From NCBI GenBank assembly GCA_947170265.1, contig CAMVSV010000009.1:1-64000 (forward strand): 64,000 bases of DNA. Reading direction: 5' to 3'. Shown in pieces: positions 59,026-64,000 of the stretch. The first letter of the stretch is position 1; each line of letters opens with the position of its first letter. This DNA comes from an uncultured Prevotella sp. (GTDB taxonomy: Bacteria; Bacteroidota; Bacteroidia; Bacteroidales; Bacteroidaceae). Under the pieces are notes generated by a model, which saw only the letters and a list, made by a program, of their open reading frames with translations, was not told the origin of the DNA and made no database searches. The translations under genes and the position numbers were made by a program.

Positions 59026-59229
59026 ATGAAGAAACCATATATATCACCCGAATGCGAGAAATACACCATCGACACGTCAGAGAACCTGTTGGGTATGTCG
59101 GTATATGACCCCGACACCACCAACCCGGTCTCTATTGCTGGCGACGGCGACGACCCTACCCAAGATGATGACGGTATCATCTGGAACGATTCCAAATGGG
59201 GACGTTCCATTGACTTGTGGGGCGAATAA
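59026..59229 (+). CDS. Acidic small protein with Y-x-x-P start and DLWGE end
   Basis: Function unknown. The 67-residue product begins MKKPYISP, has an acidic middle (GDGDDPTQDDDG) with IIWND, and ends SIDLWGE. It starts 33 bp after the BspA-like gene and is closed by a terminator, so it is the last gene of the transcript. The N- and C-terminal patterns match the other three small genes although the middle does not align. Confidence 0.72.
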   Translation: MKKPYISPECEKYTIDTSENLLGMSVYDPDTTNPVSIAGDGDDPTQDDDGIIWNDSKWGRSIDLWGE

Positions 59230-59244
59230 TATTGTTGGCAAAAT

Positions 59245-59290
59245 AAAAAAGAAGTGCTTCCGGCAATAGCTGGGAGCACTTCTTTTTTTT
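59245..59290. terminator. Bidirectional terminator between the small gene and GH3
   Basis: A-run, GAAGTGCTTCC, a 10-nt loop, GGGAGCACTTC and a T-run form an 11-bp stem (one G-U pair) that extends through the A/T flanks to about 17 bp. It serves the plus-strand small gene and the converging minus-strand GH3 gene. Confidence 0.92.
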
Positions 59291-59305
59291 TTATGTCATT
59301 GAGGT

Positions 59306-61639
59306 TTAGATATTGGGTTCGTCCCACACCTTGGTTTCCGTGCAGGTGGTCTTCACCTTTTGGTTGCCAACCTTGAGCACGAAGTCGCCCTCTTCAAGGG
59401 TCCATCGTCCGTCGGCACCTACAAAGGCGAGGTTCTTGGCGGGGAGAGTGAAGCTCACGGTTTTTGTCTCTCCGGGCTGAAGCTCAATCTTGGTGAAGTC
59501 GCGCAGACGGCAGTTGTCGGGAACGACAGATGCTACGAGGTCGCTGGAGTAGAGCAGCACGGGTTCCTTGCCGCTCACGCTGCCGGTGTTCTTCACGTCG
59601 ATGGTGACGGTGAGCTTGTCATCGGCTGTGAACTGTGTCTTGTCTACGGTGAGGTTGGAATATTCATAGGTGGTGTAGCTCATGCCGTAGCCGAAGGGCC
59701 ATTGCAGCGACACCTTGGCATCGTAGTTGTAGGCTCCTTCCATGGTGCCCACCTCTTCGCTCACCTTGTAGTCGTAGGTGTGCAGGGAGTTGATTTCTCT
59801 GGGGTAGGTGTAAGGCATCTTTGCTGAGAAGTTGGCATCGCCAGCCAGCAGGTCTGCCAGTGCATCGGCACCATAGTTGCCGGGAATGAGAATGTTGACC
59901 ACGGCTTTTGCAAGGGGTTCGATGTCGGCAATGAGGCGCGGACGTCCTTCGTTGAGTATGAGCACAATAGGTTTGCCGGTCTTGGCAAGAGCCTTCACAA
60001 GGTCTCGCTGGTTTTCTGATAGCCACAGGTTGCTGAGGTTGCCCGGTGTCTCTGAATAGCTGTTCTCTCCTATTGCTGCAATGATGATGTCGGCATTGGC
60101 GGCGGCATTCACAGCCTTGTCTATCTGTGGTTCGTTCTCCTCAAAATACTGTCCGTCTTCCTTGTAGGTCACGCCTTGTTCGAGTATGATGTTCTCCTTG
60201 CCGTATTTGTTGCAAAGGGCTTCATAGATGGTGTTGTATTTCTCAGTGAGGTCTTCGGCTCTCGAGCCTTGCCATGTGTAGCTCCAGCCGCCGTGCAGAC
60301 AGCGCATCTGGTTGGCGTTGGGACCGGTGAGGAGAATCTTCTTTCCCTTGGCGAGAGGCAGTATGCCATCATTTTTCAGCAGTATCTCGCTCTCCTCGGC
60401 GGCTTTGCGTGACTTCTCGGCAAACTCGTCGCTTCCGAATTTCTCATAGCCTTTGCCTCCGGTGTTGGGTTCCTTGAAGAGGTTAAGACGGTATTTCACT
60501 CTCAGTATGCGGCTCACGGCATCGTCTATTCTCGACATGGGCACCTTGCCTTCTTCCACCAGTTCCTTCAGCAGTATGCAGAAGTCCACGCTGTAGGGGT
60601 CCATGCTCATGTCTATACCGTTGTTTATGGCTATGCGTATGGCATCTTTCTTGTCTTTTGCCACTCTCTCTCGCTGATACAGGTTGTTTATGTCAGCCCA
60701 GTCGGTCACTATCATGCCGTCCCACTGAAGGTCTTCTTTCAGCCATTTCGTAAGATATTCGTAGCTTGCGTGTACAGGCACTCCGTTCACGCTTGCTGAG
60801 TTTACCATGATGGTGAGTGCTCCGGCTTGTATGGCTTGCTTGAATGGCTCGAAATATTTCTCGCGCAGCAGCTGTTGGGAGATGTATGCCGGTGTGCGGT
60901 CTTTTCCTGACCATGGGGCTCCATAGCCGAAGTAGTGTTTCATACATGTGGCAACATGAAACTTGTCTATGTTGTTGGGGTCGTCACCCTGATAGCCCTT
61001 GATTTCTGCCACTGCCATCTTGGCATTTACTATGGCATCTTCGCCGAAGCTCTCCCATACGCGTGGCCAGCGGGGGTCTCGGCTGAGGTCGGTCACGGGA
61101 TTGTATACCCACGGACAGTTGGCGGCGCGGCTCTCGTAGGCGGTGATCTGGGCTCCGGAGAATGCCAGGTCGGTGTTGAACGATGCACCTATGTTTATCG
61201 GTTGTGGAAAGAGTGTTCCTGCCTGGGTGTAGGTCACACCGTGGTTGTGGTCGAGTCCGTAGATGTCGGGTATGCCGAGATACTTCATCGACTTCTCCTG
61301 TATCAGGCGGATGTACTTCTGCCAGTTCTCAACGGTCTGGGCGCGTGTGCCCGGTGCGTTGAGAATGGAACCTACCTTGTATTTGGATATGCATGTGTCG
61401 AGAATGGTCTCGTTGAGTACCCATTGGCCGGTGGCATCATAGGTGCCCATCACGTCGAAGTTGAGTTCCAGCATCTGACCGATTTTCTCTTCAAGGGTCA
61501 TTTTCTTGAGGGTCTTCTCAATCTTTGCTTCAATCTCGGCATTGCGAGGAATGGCTGGCTTCACAGTCTGTGCATTAGTCGTTATTGCCGATGTTCCAAT
61601 CAAAGCAATAATAATGGCTTTCGTTACTTTTGTTGTCAT
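59306..61639 (-). CDS. GH3 family glycoside hydrolase (beta-glucosidase type)
   Basis: A secreted exo-acting hydrolase, probably releasing glucose from beta-linked glucosides. From ATG 61639 the product is 777 residues with a signal peptide (AITTNAQ). The TIM-barrel domain contains KHYFGYGAP and the nucleophile Asp 313 in VTDWADINN. The second alpha/beta domain ([17 protein letters not shown]) and the C-terminal fibronectin-type domain ([16 protein letters not shown]) are complete. The track's start at 61723 adds 28 residues with no sense as a signal. It faces away from the dextran genes, so its substrate may differ. Confidence 0.92.
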   Translation of the reverse strand: MTTKVTKAIIIALIGTSAITTNAQTVKPAIPRNAEIEAKIEKTLKKMTLEEKIGQMLELNFDVMGTYDATGQWVLNETILDTCISKYKVGSILNAPGTRAQTVENWQKYIRLIQEKSMKYLGIPDIYGLDHNHGVTYTQAGTLFPQPINIGASFNTDLAFSGAQITAYESRAANCPWVYNPVTDLSRDPRWPRVWESFGEDAIVNAKMAVAEIKGYQGDDPNNIDKFHVATCMKHYFGYGAPWSGKDRTPAYISQQLLREKYFEPFKQAIQAGALTIMVNSASVNGVPVHASYEYLTKWLKEDLQWDGMIVTDWADINNLYQRERVAKDKKDAIRIAINNGIDMSMDPYSVDFCILLKELVEEGKVPMSRIDDAVSRILRVKYRLNLFKEPNTGGKGYEKFGSDEFAEKSRKAAEESEILLKNDGILPLAKGKKILLTGPNANQMRCLHGGWSYTWQGSRAEDLTEKYNTIYEALCNKYGKENIILEQGVTYKEDGQYFEENEPQIDKAVNAAANADIIIAAIGENSYSETPGNLSNLWLSENQRDLVKALAKTGKPIVLILNEGRPRLIADIEPLAKAVVNILIPGNYGADALADLLAGDANFSAKMPYTYPREINSLHTYDYKVSEEVGTMEGAYNYDAKVSLQWPFGYGMSYTTYEYSNLTVDKTQFTADDKLTVTIDVKNTGSVSGKEPVLLYSSDLVASVVPDNCRLRDFTKIELQPGETKTVSFTLPAKNLAFVGADGRWTLEEGDFVLKVGNQKVKTTCTETKVWDEPNI

Positions 61640-62131
61640 TGTCGTGTTGTTTTTTATAGATAAACTTAGGTCTGATTTTTGTATGATAGCTGCAAAGTTC
61701 CGAATAATTATTGTCTTTTGCAAGTTATAAGGTAAAGAAATTATTTCTGCCAGTTACCGCCTCCGTGTTATTTTTGTAAGGTTTTCATTTTATGGAACTA
61801 TTTTTTTTCTTTGGAAAAACCCTGTTTTTGCAAATATTGTTCGCTTTTTGACGGTTTTGGTCTGTTTTTCCTGAAGTTCGTTTGCTGTGAATTTACGACT
61901 ATGAATTTGTTTGCGGAAAATATGCAGAAATTGCCTGATTTTAACATTTCTAAGACGATTTTTTAACACAAATACTCAAGAATTTTGCACCACAAAATAT
62001 TTTGTCAGAAATTTTGCAAGGATTTGTGTGCAAGGATATTTTGTTAAAAATCAATTATTTAAGGTGAAAATACTTACAAGTGTGCAATGAAAATACCACA
62101 AAAATCGGTGAAAAACGCATACTCAGGTTGC

Positions 62132-62190
62132 GAAAGTGGCTCTTTCATCATGCGAAAGTGGCACTTTTGAGTGGTGAAAGTGCCTCTTTT
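62132..62190. repeat. 22-bp-period palindrome array B (3 units)
   Basis: GAAAGTGGCTCTTTC, GAAAGTGGCACTTTT and GAAAGTGCCTCTTTT start at 62132, 62154 and 62176, exactly 22 bp apart. The 7-bp spacers ATCATGC and GAGTGGT are unrelated. Unit and period are the same as in arrays A and C. Confidence 0.85.
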
Positions 62191-62389
62191 GTAACCGTTT
62201 TTTCTTTTTTCTTGACAAAAACAGGGTATTCCTGCAAGTATATTGTATGAATATGCCAAACAAATGTTAACGGCTTTTCCAGAATGCGAGTTGAAGTCGG
62301 AATTTTCTTTTAACACTTTTGTAAATAAATGTTAACAATTTTCCTCGAAGCTTAAATGTTAAAATTTTGTTTTTTTAATGCCGATTTTC

Positions 62390-62418
62390 TTGTATTTCAA
62401 ATATATAATGTATATTTG
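62390..62418 (+). promoter_or_regulatory. Promoter of the 62448 gene
   Basis: TTG at 62390-62392 and TATATTTG at 62411-62418 fit the -33/-7 pattern with an 18-bp gap, 29 bp before the start codon. Confidence 0.7.
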
Positions 62419-62447
62419 CTTGTTGAAAACTAATAACATGCATTAAA

Positions 62448-63653
62448 ATGAAACCGATATTACATGCGTTAAATCTGATGATTGTGGTACTGACTTCTTT
62501 TTTCAGTACCTCGGCATTGGCGCAGGATAATTCCGAATATTTCAATTTCTACGATGAAGGACGCACGATAATCTCCTCGCTTACCTATGAAGGACAGGCT
62601 GCTACGGAGCTGACCATTCCCAGTCAGGTGGTGAGGGTGGAAGAAGGTGCTTTCTATGGAGCTGTTGGTTTGAAAAGCCTCTATGTCGATGGTGCCAATC
62701 CGGTGTTTGAACCAGAGGCTCTCGCCTATGTAAAAGACAAGCTCACGCTGGTAAACACCGGCAGCAACATGTCGACGGTGAACATTCTTGCTATGCTCAA
62801 CAGCTTCGGCAACGAAGAAGGTAGCTCTGTGCTGAAGACACTTGAGATAGAAGGCTATACCACGAGCGATGAGCCTACAGGCGACCTCGATGACGATAAG
62901 AAGGATAGTATAATGAACATGCAGTGGGTCGATGCTGACCTTCCGCAGCTCAGCACCAGCACCCTGAGCGTGAAGCTGCCGGCAGCCCTCGTGGGTAAGC
63001 AGACTCTTGGCGATGCCACGTTCTACGGACGCTTCAACATCACCGGTGAGCTGTCGACCTTCTGCGGAAGCGTGACCTTTGAAGATACTGACGACGGCTC
63101 CCACATGCTGTTCTATGTTCCCACTCATCTGGTGACCTCGACCAAGGAGATTTACATCAAGCGAGTGCATTATATCATAGCCGATGAGGGTGTTCTTGTT
63201 CACAACGTGACAGGCACAGCCACCTTTGCCGACCTGAAAAGGGTGGACGATAACGGTCAGAGCTACGAAGCCAACATGTTAGTAGGTGTGACGGAGCCTA
63301 CAGACATCAAACCAACAGAGAACAAGGGTGGGGTAGACTATACCAATTTCATTCTCTACCAGGCTTGCTTCCATCCCACCACGGGAGGCACACTCAAAGC
63401 CAACCGAGCCTACCTGCAGATACCCACCAACGTCTGGCAGGCTCTCGGAGAGGCTAAGCTGGGCATGCACTATGAAAAGGAAGATGCCGAAAATACCGAG
63501 CCGGAAGAGGAAACTACGTCAATAGCAGTAGCCACGGCAACGAAGAAAGCACAGCCTGTGGTGGACCTCCAGACAGGAGAAATAATGAAGGCACCAATAC
63601 AAAGACGAGGCATATACCTCATTGATGGACAAAAGACTTACATCAGCAAATGA
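62448..63653 (+). CDS. Short BspA-like secreted protein
   Basis: The 401-residue product has a signal peptide (STSALAQ, residue 25) and a BspA-type start (ISSLTYEGQAATELTIPSQV, VRVEEGAFYGAVGLKSLYVD) but only about one recognisable leucine-rich repeat. A C-terminal half follows with a beta-domain (NMLVGVTEPTDI, LKANRAYLQIP). The last residues (VDLQTGE ... RRGIYLIDGQKTY) are a divergent version of the common tail. It overlaps the next small gene by 4 bp (ATGA). Function unknown. Confidence 0.75.
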   Translation: MKPILHALNLMIVVLTSFFSTSALAQDNSEYFNFYDEGRTIISSLTYEGQAATELTIPSQVVRVEEGAFYGAVGLKSLYVDGANPVFEPEALAYVKDKLTLVNTGSNMSTVNILAMLNSFGNEEGSSVLKTLEIEGYTTSDEPTGDLDDDKKDSIMNMQWVDADLPQLSTSTLSVKLPAALVGKQTLGDATFYGRFNITGELSTFCGSVTFEDTDDGSHMLFYVPTHLVTSTKEIYIKRVHYIIADEGVLVHNVTGTATFADLKRVDDNGQSYEANMLVGVTEPTDIKPTENKGGVDYTNFILYQACFHPTTGGTLKANRAYLQIPTNVWQALGEAKLGMHYEKEDAENTEPEEETTSIAVATATKKAQPVVDLQTGEIMKAPIQRRGIYLIDGQKTYISK

Positions 63654-63856
63654 AACGCCAATACACGAAACCTTGCATGGAAATAATCACCTGTGGTGCA
63701 AGGTGCATGAACGACTATAACGACGACGAGACAGGACTCATAAGCACTTCTGGTACAGGGCTGGATGCCGGCATGGGTGAGGCAAAAGCCTTTATCGTAG
63801 GGGAAGACGACGATGCTCCTGTGGAGTGTAGAATAAATAATATATGGGACGAATAA
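63650..63856 (+). CDS. Acidic small protein with Y-x-x-P start and NIWDE end
   Basis: Function unknown. The 68-residue product begins MKRQYTKP, has a Gly/Ser-rich and acidic middle (STSGTGLDAGMGEA, GEDDDAP), three Cys, and ends INNIWDE. Its start codon overlaps the stop of the BspA-like gene, so the two are translationally coupled. It is the fourth member of the group in this window and is followed 17 bp later by the start of another secreted protein. Confidence 0.74.
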   Translation: MKRQYTKPCMEIITCGARCMNDYNDDETGLISTSGTGLDAGMGEAKAFIVGEDDDAPVECRINNIWDE

Positions 63857-63873
63857 TAAAGATAACTAACACA

Positions 63874-64000
63874 ATGAATACCATGACAAACATAAGCAAT
63901 TCACTACAATCAACTCAGAGACGACAGGGTCTCATGACGTGGTTCCTTACCGTAGTCATGCTCCTTGCAGCGATGCCAACGCTCGCTGCCGACTGGATGC
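63874..64000 (+). CDS. Start of a secreted protein, cut by the window edge
   Basis: From ATG 63874 the frame stays open to the end of the window (42 codons). It encodes a basic n-region (STQRRQG), a hydrophobic core (WFLTVVMLLAAMP) and a cleavage-like TLAAD. The close spacing to the small gene suggests the pattern seen at 56025-56269, where a small gene precedes a BspA-like gene. The product itself cannot be identified. Confidence 0.6.
   Translation, partial: MNTMTNISNSLQSTQRRQGLMTWFLTVVMLLAAMPTLAADWM

Larger units (their letters stand above)
61640..62447. other. AT-rich gene-free stretch between GH3 and a BspA-like gene
   Basis: About 800 bp between divergent genes with no credible ORF. 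It contains a 14-bp perfect palindrome ACAAAATATTTTGT (61992-62005), palindrome array B (62132-62190), three AAATGTTAA(C/A) motifs near 62265-62362 and a promoter at 62390-62418. Nothing else was recognised. Confidence 0.65.

Noticed and set aside
62074-62316. 80-aa minus-strand ORF over array B
   Set aside because: The reading frame passes through the palindromes and has no supporting context; array B lies in an AT-rich intergenic region.

Overview
The window reads as a Bacteroidales chromosome, most likely a Prevotella-type member of the Prevotellaceae. The evidence is the tRNA-Trp/secE/nusG/rplKAJL/rpoBC order with Bacteroidetes-length RpoB and RpoC, promoters of the TAnnTTTG (-7) type, SusC/SusD/SusE genes, BspA-like leucine-rich-repeat surface proteins, and a short C-terminal tail (Y-x-LSG ... 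KGIYI-x-x-GKK) seen on many Prevotella secreted proteins. I had no tools; every call rests on reading motifs, gene order and the supplied ORF track.

Layout. (1) 1-11.4 kb: 3' end of tRNA-Trp, secE, nusG, rplK, rplA, rplJ, rplL, an attenuator-like hairpin, rpoB and rpoC, closed by a strong terminator. (2) 11.7-15.4 kb, minus strand: a 1124-residue BspA-like protein followed by a 71-residue acidic small protein. (3) 15.4-16.6 kb: gene-free DNA with several repeat types. (4) 16.6-23.1 kb: thiamine operon thiS-E-G-C-F-H-tenI-D behind a TPP riboswitch. (5) 23.2-30 kb: an M23 peptidase, tRNA-Leu(UAG), and a minus-strand group (104-aa membrane protein, SGNH lipoprotein, topoisomerase IV subunit A, DUF3316 protein, S41 peptidase). 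(6) 30-36.6 kb: SLC13/DASS transporter, TcdA-like E1 enzyme, glyS, FKBP lipoprotein, MATE transporter. (7) 36.7-56 kb: a polysaccharide utilisation locus that looks dextran-directed. It has a membrane-spanning TPR/DUF6377 regulator, SusC, SusD, SusE, three GH66 enzymes, one GH97 alpha-glucosidase of the SusB type, and a stand-alone carbohydrate-binding protein. (8) 56-64 kb: acidic small proteins alternating with BspA-like secreted proteins, a GH3 enzyme, and the start of another secreted protein at the edge.

How it works together. The expected flow in the PUL is endo-cleavage of an alpha-1,6-glucan at the surface by GH66 enzymes, binding by SusD/SusE and the SusE/F-type modules, import by SusC, and release of glucose by GH97. 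Three PUL promoters share an ATCTAC(C/T) element whose start lies exactly 46 bp before the start of the -7 box, a good candidate for the regulator's target.

Most unusual signals: (a) three separate arrays of a 15-bp palindrome with an exact 22-bp period; (b) four acidic small proteins with a Y-x-x-P start and a W-(D/G)-(D/E)-type end (plus a short extension in one), each directly downstream of a secreted protein; (c) the fixed-spacing PUL promoter element; (d) a QLNLF clamp-binding-like peptide at the end of topoisomerase IV subunit A.
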